DNA from: Acidimicrobiaceae bacterium
GTDB taxonomy: Bacteria; Actinomycetota; Acidimicrobiia; Acidimicrobiales; RAAP-2
Length of the DNA: 64,000 nt
Direction of reading: 5' to 3'
NCBI GenBank assembly: GCA_025350565.1
Contig: JANXXO010000066.1
Location: forward strand, 1 to 64,000
Shown here: positions 9,345 through 19,745 of the stretch, piece after piece
Position numbering within the stretch: the stretch's first letter is position 1
Layout: every line of letters begins with the position of its first letter
The notes under the pieces: generated by a model
The model's database searches: none
What the model was told of the DNA's origin: nothing
Seen by the model: only the letters and a program-made list of their open reading frames with translations
Position numbers and translations under genes: made by a program

Positions 9345-10013
9345 ATGAACCGCCTTTTTGGACCCCGATCCGAACCCGAGGAAGAACTCCCGCTGGTCGC
9401 CACGGCCGACGAGGAACTTCGTCCCCACGTGGTGCAGATTTTCGCCTTGGTGGGTGAGGCGATCGCCGGGGCCACTCACGCGCTGCTTTCGGGCGACCGC
9501 GAATTGGCCAAGACCATTGTCGACAAAGACATCGTGATCGACGATTTGGTGAACGCCATCGTGGACACCGCGGAGATGCGACTGCTCGAAGACAACGCAC
9601 TCACCATCGCCGACCGCCGGCGCCTCCTCACGCTGCTGCGCATCCTGCCCGAGGTCGAGAGGAGCGGTGACCTCGCCGAACACATTGCGCGACGCGCGGC
9701 TCGTGGCCTCGGAAGTGAAATGTCGCCGCGAAGCCGCGGGCTGGTCGAACGTATGGGCGAAGTCGCCTCCACCATCTGGCGTGAAGCGACCGACGTCATA
9801 ATCGACGGCAAGCTCGAAGCGACCGGGGCGATTGAGGACATCGACGACGAACTCGACGACCTGCACGTCTCGTTGACCGCGGAGTTGACGTCCGGGTCAA
9901 TGACGTTGCCCGTCGCGGTGGAACTGGCGCTGCTCGCGCGCTTCTACGAACGATTTGGCGATCACTGCGTCAACCTCGCCCGACGTCAAGTCGGTCGCAA
10001 CGGCGCCGATTAA
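9345..10013 (+). CDS. PhoU-domain protein
   Basis: Helical repeat 'LVGEAIAGATHALLSGDRELAKTIVDKDIVIDDLVNAIVDTAEMRLLEDNALTIADRRRLLTLLRILPEVERSGDLAEHIARRA'. Confidence 0.88.
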   Translation: MNRLFGPRSEPEEELPLVATADEELRPHVVQIFALVGEAIAGATHALLSGDRELAKTIVDKDIVIDDLVNAIVDTAEMRLLEDNALTIADRRRLLTLLRILPEVERSGDLAEHIARRAARGLGSEMSPRSRGLVERMGEVASTIWREATDVIIDGKLEATGAIEDIDDELDDLHVSLTAELTSGSMTLPVAVELALLARFYERFGDHCVNLARRQVGRNGAD

Positions 10014-11035
10014 CGCAGCGCGAGTATTGCTTCGGCGATCTGCACGGCGTTCAAGGCCGCGCCTTTTCGAAGGTTGTCATTACTCACGAAGAGAGAAAGT
10101 CCGTTGGTGACCGTTTCGGCCCGTCGGATTCGTCCGACGTAACTGGGGTCTCGCCCAGCCACGAGTCGCGGCATGGGGAGGGGGGTCACCACAACCCCGG
10201 GAGCCTCTTCGAGCAACTCCGTTGCTTCGCCCGGTGAGAGAGGACGATCGAAACTCATGGTGATGGCGAGGGAGTGGCCCGTAAAGACGGGCACCCGTAC
10301 GCAGGTCGCGTCCACCAAAAGACCGGGGATCTCCAGAATCTTGCGACTCTCGTCGCGCAGCTTCTGCTCCTCGCCCGTTTCCAAGGAACCATCATCGACA
10401 ATGGCACCAGCCATGGGGATGACGTTGTGGGCAATGGTGGCGGGGAACTTGACGCCCGAGTCAAGGGGGAAGGCGGCTCCGTCAAAGGTGAGGGCTCGAA
10501 TGTCGTGTCCGAGGGACTTTTCCATCTGACCGGCGAGCTCGTCGACCCCTTCGCGACCGGCCCCGCTCACCGCTTGGTAGGTCGCCACCGCCATGGAACG
10601 AAGCCCAGCCGCCACGTGAAGAGGTTTCAGCACGGGCATGGCCGCCATGGTCGTGCAATTGGGATTGGCGACGATGCCTTTAGGAATTGACAGCAAGGCG
10701 TGAGGATTGACTTCGGACACCACGAGGGGGACGCCGGGGTCCATTCGCCAGGCCGACGAATTGTCGATCACGATGGCGCCGGCCTCCGCCAAACGAGGCG
10801 ACAACTGGCGTGATGACGTGGCGCCCGACGAAGCCAGCGCGATGTCGATTCCCGAGAAGTCGGCCGTCGCGGCGTCCTCGACGGTGATGGGACCCCCATT
10901 CCAATCAAGGGTGGTGCCGGCCGATCGTTCCGAGCCGAAGAAGCGAATCTCGTCCAGAGGAAAATCGCGCTCACGCAAGATGGCGCGAATGACCGTGCCG
11001 ACCTGTCCCGTTGCTCCCACGATCGCGACGCGCAT
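10010..11035 (-). CDS. asd: Aspartate-semialdehyde dehydrogenase
   Basis: MRVAIVGATGQVGTVIRAILRERDFPLDEIRFFGSERSAGTTL...IVANPNCTTMAAMPVLKPL. Confidence 0.96.
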   Translation of the reverse strand: MRVAIVGATGQVGTVIRAILRERDFPLDEIRFFGSERSAGTTLDWNGGPITVEDAATADFSGIDIALASSGATSSRQLSPRLAEAGAIVIDNSSAWRMDPGVPLVVSEVNPHALLSIPKGIVANPNCTTMAAMPVLKPLHVAAGLRSMAVATYQAVSGAGREGVDELAGQMEKSLGHDIRALTFDGAAFPLDSGVKFPATIAHNVIPMAGAIVDDGSLETGEEQKLRDESRKILEIPGLLVDATCVRVPVFTGHSLAITMSFDRPLSPGEATELLEEAPGVVVTPLPMPRLVAGRDPSYVGRIRRAETVTNGLSLFVSNDNLRKGAALNAVQIAEAILALR

Positions 11036-11106
11036 CGCTCCAGTCTAAATCAAAGACGTGCCCGTGCCACTTCGGGCGAAGGTGCGGTACGGCGAGCGCT
11101 TGGGAC

Positions 11107-12324
11107 TCAGGCGGCGTCGAGTCCGAAGGCACTGTGCAAGACGCGCACGGCGTCAGCGACCTTCTCCGCGCGCATCACGCACGAGATTCGAATAGAACTC
11201 GTGGAGATCATTTCGATGTTGATGCCGTTCGTCGAGAGGGTCTCGAACATCAACGCGGTGACGCCAGGGTTGGACTTCATACCGGCGCCAATGATGGAGA
11301 CGCGCCCGATGCTGTCGTCCTTGGTCACTTCGGTCGCGCCTATTTCGTCCTTCACCTTCTCGCAGGCCACCGAAGCGTTCTCGAGATCGGTCTTGGCGAC
11401 CGTGAAGGAAATGTCGGTCATGCCCTTGGCACTGATGTTTTGGACGATCATGTCCACGTTGATGCCTCGGTCGGCCAATTCGCGGAACAGTCGGGCCGCA
11501 ACGCCCGGTCGGTCGGGCACTCCTCCCACCGTGATTTTGGCTTCCGACACGTCATCGGTCACGGCTGAGACAACTGCTTCTTCCATAGTGGGGTCCTCCT
11601 CCACAATCCAGGTACCTGGCTCCCAGGTGAAACTTGATCGAACGTGCAGCGGCACGCGATGTCGTCGCGCGAACTCGACCGAACGCAGCATCAAGACGCG
11701 TCCGCCGGTGGCCGATATCTCCAACATCTCGTCAAAGGAGACCCTCGGGATACGACGGGCCTTGCTCACGATGCGTGGATCGGCCGAAAACACACCCGTC
11801 ACGTCGGTGTAGATCTCGCAGACGTCGGCCTTCAGGGCCGCCGCGAGCGCCACCGCCGTGACGTCCGAGCCACCACGCCCGAGGGTCGTAATGTCGCGGT
11901 CCGTGGACACGCCCTGAAAGCCAGCGACCACGGGCACGAGGTTATGGTCGAGGGCCTCGCGAATGCGGTCGGGGCGCATTTCAAGGATTTTGGCCCGCGT
12001 GTGGTCGGTGTCGGTGATGATCCCGGCCTGGCTGCCGGTGAAGGAGGCCGACTCGACGCCGCGCGCCCCCAGGGCCATCGAGACGAGCGCCATGGAGATC
12101 CGCTCACCCGCGGTGAGCAACATGTCGAGTTCTCGCGGCGGTCGAGTTGGCGAGACATCGTCAGCCAAACGCAGGAGATCGTCGGTGAACTTACCCATCG
12201 CCGAGACCACCACCACCACGTCGCTGCCCGAAGCCCGAGTGCGCGCCACGTGGTCAGCCACGGCGCGGATTCGGTCGGCGTCGCCGACCGACGTACCGCC
12301 GTACTTCTGCACAATCAACGCCAT
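11107..12324 (-). CDS. lysC: Aspartate kinase
   Basis: [30 protein letters not shown]...; two C-terminal ACT domains. Start trimmed from 12453 to the conserved [10 protein letters not shown]. Confidence 0.96.
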   Translation of the reverse strand: MALIVQKYGGTSVGDADRIRAVADHVARTRASGSDVVVVVSAMGKFTDDLLRLADDVSPTRPPRELDMLLTAGERISMALVSMALGARGVESASFTGSQAGIITDTDHTRAKILEMRPDRIREALDHNLVPVVAGFQGVSTDRDITTLGRGGSDVTAVALAAALKADVCEIYTDVTGVFSADPRIVSKARRIPRVSFDEMLEISATGGRVLMLRSVEFARRHRVPLHVRSSFTWEPGTWIVEEDPTMEEAVVSAVTDDVSEAKITVGGVPDRPGVAARLFRELADRGINVDMIVQNISAKGMTDISFTVAKTDLENASVACEKVKDEIGATEVTKDDSIGRVSIIGAGMKSNPGVTALMFETLSTNGINIEMISTSSIRISCVMRAEKVADAVRVLHSAFGLDAA

Positions 12325-12384
12325 AATGAGCAACGCTAGTGGAGCGCCTAAAGCCACTTTCGATGGGCTAGTAACGTCGCACCT

Positions 12385-13257
12385 ATGGCAACTTCGAAAC
12401 GTGAACGTCAAAAAGCGGCTCGCCGCGCGAAAATGGAACAGATGCAGCGCCAAGCCGATCGGCGTAAAAACATCCGCCGGGGCGTGATCGTGGCGATCGT
12501 GGCGGTGTTGATCCTGGGCACCGGCGCGTTGCTCTTCTCTAATAAGACCACCACGACGACCATCGCCGGTGGGACGACGACGACCGCTGGTGGGATCGCG
12601 ACGACGACGGTCCCCGTGACGGTCACCACGCTACCCAAGTCCAAAGTGACGGCCCTGCAGACGGCGGCGAACGCCAAGGCCGTCTCGGTCGGTTGCCCCG
12701 CCTCGACGGCGACGCGCGTCAACAATCTGAGTTGGCCTAAAGCCCCGGCCATGACGATCAACAGGGCCAAGACCTACACGGCGAACTTCGTGACCACGGC
12801 CGGCAACTTCGCGGTCAAGCTCGACGCCGCCAAGGCGCCGATTACCACCAATAACTTCGTTTACCTCGCCGAGCACAAGTTTTACAACTGCGTCATCTTC
12901 CACCGCGCGATTCCCGGCTTCATGATCCAAGGTGGCGACCCCTCGGGCACCGGCACCAGTGGACCCGGCTACACCATCGCCGACGAGTATCCCAAAGCCG
13001 CCAGTCCGACCTACCCGCTGTACTCCCTCGCCATGGCGAATACCGGAAGGCCGCACACCGGGGGCAGTCAGTTCTTCATCGTGACCGGTGCGATCGGCGA
13101 AACGCTGAGTGCGGCATACTCACTCTTCGGTCAGGTCGTGAGCGGGCAGTCGGTCGTCAAGACCATCCAGAACGAAGGCAATCCGTCGCAAGCCTCGAAC
13201 GGGGTTCCCCCCCTCGTGACCCAACGCATCCTCACCATCACCATCACCGAGTCATAG
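12385..13257 (+). CDS. Membrane-anchored cyclophilin-type peptidylprolyl isomerase
   Basis: Single TM plus Thr-rich linker, then '[51 protein letters not shown]'. Confidence 0.92.
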   Translation: MATSKRERQKAARRAKMEQMQRQADRRKNIRRGVIVAIVAVLILGTGALLFSNKTTTTTIAGGTTTTAGGIATTTVPVTVTTLPKSKVTALQTAANAKAVSVGCPASTATRVNNLSWPKAPAMTINRAKTYTANFVTTAGNFAVKLDAAKAPITTNNFVYLAEHKFYNCVIFHRAIPGFMIQGGDPSGTGTSGPGYTIADEYPKAASPTYPLYSLAMANTGRPHTGGSQFFIVTGAIGETLSAAYSLFGQVVSGQSVVKTIQNEGNPSQASNGVPPLVTQRILTITITES

Positions 13258-13265
13258 GAGACCTC

Positions 13266-13817
13266 ATGAGCGATCTCATCCCCAACCCCGACGGTTCGAG
13301 CGAGCGGCGCCAGAAATTCAGCGCGGCCCCGCCCATGATTATCGATACCGCGAAGAGTTACACCGCGACCATGGTCACCTCGAAAGGCACGCTCGAGATC
13401 GTCCTCGACGCCCTCGGCGCTCCCACGACGGTCAACAGCTTCGTCTTTCTCGCCCGCTGGCACTACTACGACGGCATTGTCTTTCACCGAGTCATCCCCA
13501 ACTTCGTCCTGCAGGGCGGCGACCCTACCGGGACCGGGACCGGCGGACCGGGCTACAAGTTCAATGACGAACTGCCCAAGGCCGGGCGTTACGAAATGGG
13601 TTCGTTGGCCATGGCCAATGCCGGACCCCACACCAACGGCTCCCAGTTCTTCGTGATCTCGGGACCCGACGGCATGCGTCTGCCTCCGCAGTACGCGCTC
13701 TTTGGCAAAGTGGTGAAGGGTCTCGACGTCGTGCAAACCATCAACGACATCGGCACTCCCTCCGGCAAGCCCAAAGAAGACGTCGTCATCGAGTCAGTGA
13801 CCATTACCGAGGTTTAG
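13266..13817 (+). CDS. Cyclophilin-type peptidylprolyl isomerase (cytosolic)
   Basis: 'APTTVNSFVFLARWHYYDGIVFHRVIPNFVLQGGDPTGTGTGGPGYKFNDE'; no leader. Confidence 0.92.
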   Translation: MSDLIPNPDGSSERRQKFSAAPPMIIDTAKSYTATMVTSKGTLEIVLDALGAPTTVNSFVFLARWHYYDGIVFHRVIPNFVLQGGDPTGTGTGGPGYKFNDELPKAGRYEMGSLAMANAGPHTNGSQFFVISGPDGMRLPPQYALFGKVVKGLDVVQTINDIGTPSGKPKEDVVIESVTITEV

Positions 13818-14428
13818 AGCTCGACGACCTCGGTTCCCCGGGTCACCACGACGTCCCCACCCACCACTCGCCACCGAGTGCCGTCGTGGCGTACCACGCC
13901 CGTGGGACCAAGGACGATGAGCGCGATCGCCGGGGCCACGAGCGAGCGGGTCCTCGCCACTTCGTCCTCGCCGGCCGTCACGGTAAGGGCCGCGCCGAGT
14001 CGGTAGCCCAGTCCGATCGTCGGGGCACCGCCGCGCGGATCGATCATGACCTCGCCGAGCACGGACGCCACCGCTCCGACCGCGACCATGCGTCGAGCTC
14101 GACGAAGTGCCTCGCCGACGGCGGTAGAGCGCCACACCGACCGTGCGTGCAACACCGAGCCGTCACAGAGGATCGCTAGGTCGCACTGCTCGAGACGACG
14201 CGCGAAGTAGGTCAAGTTCGCCGACGTCCGGTCGCTCACCATGAGCGCCTCTTCACGCACGTCGAGATCGGCCAACACCAAGGCGACCTCGAGCGCCGCC
14301 TGCGTGACGCCCGTGAACGCGGCCGCGGTCGGCACGACGACGACGTCAGCGTTCGCAGGAAGTGCCAGATGTCGTACCACTTCCGCCAGTGGTGCGAGCG
14401 AGCCAATCGCGATCGTCGAGCACTCCAC
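13814..14428 (-). CDS. Cyanophycinase/peptidase S51-like protein with apparently degenerate nucleophile motif
   Basis: 'ADVVVVPTAAAFTGVTQAALEVALVLADLDVREEALMVSDRTSANLTYFARRLEQCDLAILCDGSVLHARSVWRSTAVGEALRRARRMVAVGAVASVLGE' follows S51 topology; GTG start at 14428. The upstream part of the 15208 ORF is antisense to hbd and excluded. Confidence 0.5.
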   Translation of the reverse strand: MECSTIAIGSLAPLAEVVRHLALPANADVVVVPTAAAFTGVTQAALEVALVLADLDVREEALMVSDRTSANLTYFARRLEQCDLAILCDGSVLHARSVWRSTAVGEALRRARRMVAVGAVASVLGEVMIDPRGGAPTIGLGYRLGAALTVTAGEDEVARTRSLVAPAIALIVLGPTGVVRHDGTRWRVVGGDVVVTRGTEVVEL

Positions 14429-14480
14429 TCGCTGAGTCTGGCACTCGGGGGCCTGGGCTACTGGCAAGTAATGTCGCTCC

Positions 14481-15335
14481 ATGGACTTCCAAAAAGTAGG
14501 CGTGCTGGGGTCGGGCATCATGGGCGGCGGAATTGCCGAGGTGGCCGCCTCGATGGGCGCCACGGTGGTGGTGCGCAGTCGCTCTCGAGCCACGGCCGAC
14601 GCGATGCTCGTCACCATGGCGAAGTCGCTGGCGCGCCAAGTCGAAAAGGGCAAACGCACCCAGGAGGAAGCGGACCAACTATTGGCCCGCGTCTCGGCCA
14701 CGACGCACCTCACCGACCTCAGCGACTGCGACCTGGTCATCGAATCGGTCGTGGAAGACCTCGACGTGAAGCGGGCGATCTTCGCCGAACTGAGCGACGT
14801 CATCAACGAGGGCGCCATCCTCGCCACCAACACCTCGACCCTGTCGGTGATCGAACTGGCCATGGCGAGCGACCGGCCGGACAAAGTCTGCGGACTGCAC
14901 TTCTTCAATCCCGCGCCCGTGATGACGCTCGTCGAGGTCGTTCGCCCACTTAGCGCCAGTGACGAGACCATGGCGCGCGTCAGCGAGTTCGTCCTCGCCT
15001 GCGGCAAAGAACCGGTGGACGTGAAGGACCAGGCCGGCTTCGTCGTGAACGCACTGCTCTTTCCGTACTTGAACAACGCCATTCGTCTGCTCGAACAGGG
15101 CGTCGCGACCAAAGAGGGCATCGATAGTGCAATGAAGGGTGGGTGCGGCTTTCCGATGGGTCCGCTCGCGCTGTTGGACCTGGTCGGACTCGATACCTCG
15201 CTGGCCATCCTCGAAGCCCTCGTCGCGGAGTTCGCGGAGCCGAATTTCTCGCCCCGACCGCTGCTTCGACGTATGGTCAGTGCCGGCCAGTTGGGCCGTA
15301 AGTCGGGAGTGGGCTTCTACGACTACCGTCGCTAA
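14481..15335 (+). CDS. 3-hydroxybutyryl-CoA dehydrogenase
   Basis: MDFQKVGVLGSGIMGGGIAEVAASMGATVVVRSRS...GLHFFNPAPVMTLVEVV...DQAGFVVNALLFPYLNNAIRLLEQG. Confidence 0.93.
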   Translation: MDFQKVGVLGSGIMGGGIAEVAASMGATVVVRSRSRATADAMLVTMAKSLARQVEKGKRTQEEADQLLARVSATTHLTDLSDCDLVIESVVEDLDVKRAIFAELSDVINEGAILATNTSTLSVIELAMASDRPDKVCGLHFFNPAPVMTLVEVVRPLSASDETMARVSEFVLACGKEPVDVKDQAGFVVNALLFPYLNNAIRLLEQGVATKEGIDSAMKGGCGFPMGPLALLDLVGLDTSLAILEALVAEFAEPNFSPRPLLRRMVSAGQLGRKSGVGFYDYRR

Positions 15336-15356
15336 CGAGAGTTACTAAGGGGAGTT

Positions 15357-17324
15357 ATGGCCGAGCGCTCCAAGCCGTGGGTGATGAGGACCTATTCGGG
15401 CCACTCCACCGCCGTGGCGTCCAACGAGCTCTATCGGGTCAATCTGGCGAAGGGTCAGACGGGCCTCTCGATCGCCTTCGACCTCCCCACCCAAACCGGC
15501 TACGACCCCGACGACCCGGCGGCCGAGGGCGAAGTCGGCAAGGTCGGCGTGCCGGTCGCCCACCTCGGTCACATGCGTCAACTCTTCAACGGCCTTCCCC
15601 TGGCCGAGATGAACACCTCGATGACCATCAACGCAACGGCGGCGTGGCTCTGGGGCCTCTATCTCGCACTGGCCGACGAAGAAGGCGTCGATACGAATCT
15701 GTTGCAGGGAACGACGCAGAACGACATCGTGAAGGAGTACCTCAGTCGCGGCACGTACATCTTCGCTCCCGAACCTTCGAAGCGACTGATCGTCGACATG
15801 ATTGCCTACGGACAGCACCACGTGGCGACGTGGAATCCCATCAACGTCTGTAGCTATCACCTCCAAGAGGCCGGTGCCACGCCCGTCCAAGAGATTGCCT
15901 ACGCCTTGGCGACGGCCATTGACATCTTGGACGCCGTGCGCGACTCGGGCAAGGTCACCTCGGCCCAGATGCCCCACGTCGTGGGCCGAATCTCCTTCTT
16001 CGTGAACGCCGGTGTTCGCTTCATCGAAGAGATCGCCAAGATGCGCACCTTCACGGCGATGTGGGACGAGATCTGTCGTACCCGTTACGGGGTGGACGAC
16101 GCGTCGCTGCGTCGTTTCCGCTTCGGCGTGCAAGTCAACTCCTTGGGGTTGACCGAACAGCAACCCGAGAACAACGTGCAGCGCATTGTCCTCGAGATGC
16201 TCGGCGTCACTTTGTCGGCCGACGCGCGTGCGCGCGCCGTGCAACTACCGGCCTGGAACGAAGCACTGGGCCTGCCGCGTCCCATCGACCAGCAGTGGAG
16301 TCTTCGCATGCAACAGGTACTCGCCTTCGAGAGCGATCTGTTGGAGTATCCCGACATCTTCGCCGGCTCCCAGGTCATGGAGGCCAAGGTGCGCGAACTC
16401 ACCAGCGGCGCACGCAGCGAGCTCGACGACGTCCTCGAACTGGGCGGCGCCTTTAAAGCCATCGACGTCTTGAAAGGTCGTCTGGTGGACAGTCAGTCGG
16501 CCCGAGTGGCGCGCATTGAGTCCGGCGAACAGATCGTGGTCGGGGTCAATCGCTTCACCGAGACCGCGCAGTCGCCGCTCACCGGGGATACGGCCATCGA
16601 GTCCATCATGACGGTCGATCCCGCGGTGGAGCGTGAACTGATTGACGACGTGGTGGCGTGGCGCGCGGCGCGTGATGAGGGACCGGTGCTCGAGGCCCTC
16701 GCCGAACTCGCCCGAGTGGCGAACAGTGCTGATCCGAGCGACAACATCATGGTGGCGACCATTGCCCTCGCCAAGGCCGGGGGCACGACCGGCGAGTGGG
16801 CCACGGCGCTTCGAGCCGTCTACGGCGAGTACCGCGCACCGACGGGCGTGCGCACCGGCGTCGCCCCGCGAGGAGAAGCGTTCACGACCTTGGTCGAACG
16901 ATCCAAGGCCGTCACGGCCAAGCGAGGTTCGCCTCCGAAACTGCTGGTCGCCAAGCCCGGTTTAGACGGTCACTCGAACGGCGCCGAGCAGATCGCCGTG
17001 GCCGCGCGTGATGCGGGCTTTGAGGTCATCTACCAGGGCATACGACTTTCACCCGACGAGATCGTGGCGGCCGCGCGCGACGAAGACGTCGACGTTATTG
17101 GCCTCTCGATTCTTTCGGGTTCACACCTCGTTTTGGTGGCGCGCACGGTCGAAGGGCTTCGCCGCGCCGGACTGGACACGAAGGTGGTGGTGGGTGGCAT
17201 CGTGCCCGACACCGACGCCGTCACCCTGCTGGCCCAGGGCGTCAGTGCGGTGTACACCCCCAAGGACTTCTCGCTGGCAGCGATCATGAGCGATCTGCTG
17301 GGCATAGTGGAGTCGCTCAGCTGA
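15357..17324 (+). CDS. Ethylmalonyl-CoA mutase / MeaA-type B12-dependent mutase
   Basis: Single 655-aa chain with mutase domain ('YRVNLAKGQTGLSIAFDLPTQTGYDPDDPAAEGEVGKVGVPVAHLGHMRQLFNGLPLAEMNTSMTINATAAWLWGLYLA') and C-terminal B12 domain ('KLLVAKPGLDGHSNGAEQIAVAARDAGFEVIYQGIRLSPDEI'). Confidence 0.85.
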   Translation: MAERSKPWVMRTYSGHSTAVASNELYRVNLAKGQTGLSIAFDLPTQTGYDPDDPAAEGEVGKVGVPVAHLGHMRQLFNGLPLAEMNTSMTINATAAWLWGLYLALADEEGVDTNLLQGTTQNDIVKEYLSRGTYIFAPEPSKRLIVDMIAYGQHHVATWNPINVCSYHLQEAGATPVQEIAYALATAIDILDAVRDSGKVTSAQMPHVVGRISFFVNAGVRFIEEIAKMRTFTAMWDEICRTRYGVDDASLRRFRFGVQVNSLGLTEQQPENNVQRIVLEMLGVTLSADARARAVQLPAWNEALGLPRPIDQQWSLRMQQVLAFESDLLEYPDIFAGSQVMEAKVRELTSGARSELDDVLELGGAFKAIDVLKGRLVDSQSARVARIESGEQIVVGVNRFTETAQSPLTGDTAIESIMTVDPAVERELIDDVVAWRAARDEGPVLEALAELARVANSADPSDNIMVATIALAKAGGTTGEWATALRAVYGEYRAPTGVRTGVAPRGEAFTTLVERSKAVTAKRGSPPKLLVAKPGLDGHSNGAEQIAVAARDAGFEVIYQGIRLSPDEIVAAARDEDVDVIGLSILSGSHLVLVARTVEGLRRAGLDTKVVVGGIVPDTDAVTLLAQGVSAVYTPKDFSLAAIMSDLLGIVESLS

Positions 17325-17505
17325 AATGTACCGGCCGGCGGTTGGCGAACGGACCGGCGTTGAACCAGCGACCCGAGAACCGCCAGTTCGGCACGGGGTC
17401 GGCCGCGGCAGTCACGGGTCGTTGCAGGAGTTCTTGCGCGACGGCCACCAGTGCGGCCAGGTCATCCGGGTCGAGTTCGGGCCTCGGCGTCAAGCCGTAG
17501 GTCAC
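17317..17505 (-). CDS. Acyl-CoA carboxylase epsilon-type small subunit
   Basis: 62 aa, VTYGLTPRPELDPDDLAALVAVAQELLQRP...PNWRFSGRWFNAGPFANRRPVHFS; GTGA overlap with the accD stop. Confidence 0.65.
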   Translation of the reverse strand: MTYGLTPRPELDPDDLAALVAVAQELLQRPVTAAADPVPNWRFSGRWFNAGPFANRRPVHFS

Positions 17506-19067
17506 AGGGGGACGTTCCCGTGCTTGCGCTTGGGGAGATCTTCGCGCTTGCTGCGTAGAAGTTCGAGCGAACGACACAGCACGCGGCGCGTCTCGGCCGG
17601 GTCGATGACGTCGTCGATGAAGCCCCGTTCCGCCGCGATGTAGGGCGAGGCGTACGTCTCTTCGTACTCTTCGACCAGTTGTTTGCGTAAGGTCGCCGGA
17701 TCGTCCGCGTTGGTGAGGTCGCGCCGATGCACGATCTCGACCGCGCCGGCCGAACCCATGACGGCCAACTCCGCCGTGGGCCACGCGAAGGCGAGGTCGG
17801 CGCCAATCGACTTTGAGTTCATGACCACGTAGGCCCCGCCGTACGCCTTACGGGTCACGACCGAGATTCGAGGAACCGTCGCCTCGCAAAAGGCGTAGAG
17901 CAGTTTGGCGCCGTGGCGAATGATGCCGCCGTACTCTTGGTCGGTGCCGGGCATGAAGCCCGGTACGTCCACGAAGGTGACGAGCGGGATGTTAAAGGCG
18001 TCGCAGGTGCGAACGAAACGAGCCGCCTTCTCGCTCGAATCAATGTCCAGCACGCCGGCCAACACGTTGGGCTGATTCGACACAATGCCGACGGAGTGCC
18101 CGTCGATGCGCGCAAACCCGCAAGTGATCTGGGGCGCGTAGGTGGCGAGGACCTCCATGTAATCGCCGCCGTCCACCACCGAGGCAATGACCTTTTTCAT
18201 GTCGTAGGGAAGGTTCGGCGAGGCGGGCAGTAGGTCGCGCAACTCTTCGCAGAGCCGATTGGGGTCGTCGCCCGTGAGAATGCGCGGCGCCTCTTCCATG
18301 TTGTTGGAGGGCAGGAACGACAGGAGATAGCGAACCTCGTCGAGGACACTCCTCTCGTCGGGCATGACGAAGTTGGCCACGCCGGACTTGGTGGCGTGGG
18401 TCAACGCGCCCCCGAGCTCTTCGAGCGTCACGTCCTCACCGGTCACTGTTTTGACGACGTCGGGACCAGTGATGAACATGTGGCTGGTGTCCTTCACCAT
18501 GAAGATGAAATCCGTCATCGCCGGTGAGTACACCCCACCGCCCGCGCACGGGCCGAGGATGACCGAGATCTGGGGCACCACGCCCGAGGCGCGTGCGTTG
18601 CGAATGAAGATGCCGCCGTAGGCGTTGAGCGCCGCGACGCCCTCTTGGATGCGTGCGCCCGCCCCGTCGTTGAGTCCGATGATCGGTAGTCCCATGGTGG
18701 TGGCGAGGTCCATGATCTTGTGAATCTTGGCGCCGTGGGTCTCGCCCACCGCACCGCCGAAGACCGTGAAGTCCTGCGAGAAGACGCAGACCTTTCGTCC
18801 GTCGATGTCGCCGTAGCCCGTGATGACGCCGTCGGTGTAGGGCCGGGTCTCTTCCAAGCCCATGCCCGACGCGTTGTGACGGTTCAACATGTCGAGTTCC
18901 TGGAACGTACCTTCGTCGAGGAGGTACTCAACTCGCTCTCGAGCGGTCAGCTTGCCCTTGGACTGGTGGCGCTCGATTGCCTTCTCGCCTCCGGCGCGTC
19001 GGGCGTCGGCCTTGCGAGATTCCAGTTCGGCCAATCGCTCCGCCATTGTGTGCTCCATGAGGAGCAA
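17502..19067 (-). CDS. Acyl-CoA (propionyl-CoA) carboxylase beta subunit
   Basis: 'HQSKGKLTARERVEYLLDEGTFQELDMLNRHNASGMG...VDVPGFMPGTDQEYGGIIRHGAKLLYAFCEATVPRISVVTRKAYGGAYVVMNSKSIGADLAFAWP'. Confidence 0.95.
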   Translation of the reverse strand: MLLMEHTMAERLAELESRKADARRAGGEKAIERHQSKGKLTARERVEYLLDEGTFQELDMLNRHNASGMGLEETRPYTDGVITGYGDIDGRKVCVFSQDFTVFGGAVGETHGAKIHKIMDLATTMGLPIIGLNDGAGARIQEGVAALNAYGGIFIRNARASGVVPQISVILGPCAGGGVYSPAMTDFIFMVKDTSHMFITGPDVVKTVTGEDVTLEELGGALTHATKSGVANFVMPDERSVLDEVRYLLSFLPSNNMEEAPRILTGDDPNRLCEELRDLLPASPNLPYDMKKVIASVVDGGDYMEVLATYAPQITCGFARIDGHSVGIVSNQPNVLAGVLDIDSSEKAARFVRTCDAFNIPLVTFVDVPGFMPGTDQEYGGIIRHGAKLLYAFCEATVPRISVVTRKAYGGAYVVMNSKSIGADLAFAWPTAELAVMGSAGAVEIVHRRDLTNADDPATLRKQLVEEYEETYASPYIAAERGFIDDVIDPAETRRVLCRSLELLRSKREDLPKRKHGNVPL

Positions 19068-19325
19068 GGCTATCCAAACAACGACATTGGTGTTCTAAGG
19101 CCGGGTGACAATGGCCCACGTCACTTCCTTGGCCGTGTGAAAGTTGAAGAGGCGCCGTGGGCAGCCATGCTCCGTGACCAAGGGCCCCTAACTCTCGCGT
19201 CGATGCGCGACGCCACTGCTTTCGCCAACTTCGTGGTCACGGCGTCGGAGCCATCGAGCGATTCGTCCGAGGTTCGCGTCGCGAAAGGTGGGCAGCGAAT
19301 CCTCCGCACCTGGCGACTGCTGCGT

Positions 19326-19745
19326 TCAGTCGCCTTCTTGCACCAATTCAATGAGCGTGCCGAACGACGCCTTGGGGTGCACGAACGCCACGGTCGTGCC
19401 TCGAGACCCGGGGCGCGGCGCTTCATCAATGACGCGGGCGCCACTCGCCTTCACCGCTTCGAGCGCCACGGCGCAGTCGTCAACGCGATACGCAATGTGG
19501 TGCAAGCCCTCACCGTTCTTCGCGAGGTACTTGCCAACCGGTGAATCGGACCGCGTCGGCGTGAGCAGCTGAATGTAGGAGTCGGCGACCTGGATGAGTG
19601 CCTCGTCGACGCCGTCTGATTCGACAATCTCTCGGTGCACGACCGTCGCGCCGAACACCTCGGCGTACCAGGCAATAGCGGCGTCGATGTCGTGGACCGC
19701 AATGGCCACGTGATCGACTTCGGTGAGCAGAGATTCCACCGTCAC
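19326..19745 (-). CDS. mce: Methylmalonyl-/ethylmalonyl-CoA epimerase
   Basis: 'VDHVAIAVHDIDAAIAWYAEVFGATVVHREIVESDGVDEALIQVADSYIQLL...GEGLHHIAYRVDD'. Confidence 0.92.
   Translation of the reverse strand: MTVESLLTEVDHVAIAVHDIDAAIAWYAEVFGATVVHREIVESDGVDEALIQVADSYIQLLTPTRSDSPVGKYLAKNGEGLHHIAYRVDDCAVALEAVKASGARVIDEAPRPGSRGTTVAFVHPKASFGTLIELVQEGD

Noticed and set aside
12540-12640. ACG/ACC-rich repeat in the first cyclophilin gene
   Set aside because: Encodes a Thr/Gly-rich linker between the TM segment and the PPIase domain; ordinary low-complexity coding sequence.
14429-15208. N-terminal half of the 464-aa minus ORF (13814-15208)
   Set aside because: This part is antisense to hbd and low in recognisable sequence; the real gene most likely starts at the GTG at 14428.
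15345-16244. 299-aa minus-strand ORF
   Set aside because: Antisense to the ethylmalonyl-CoA mutase gene; shadow ORF.
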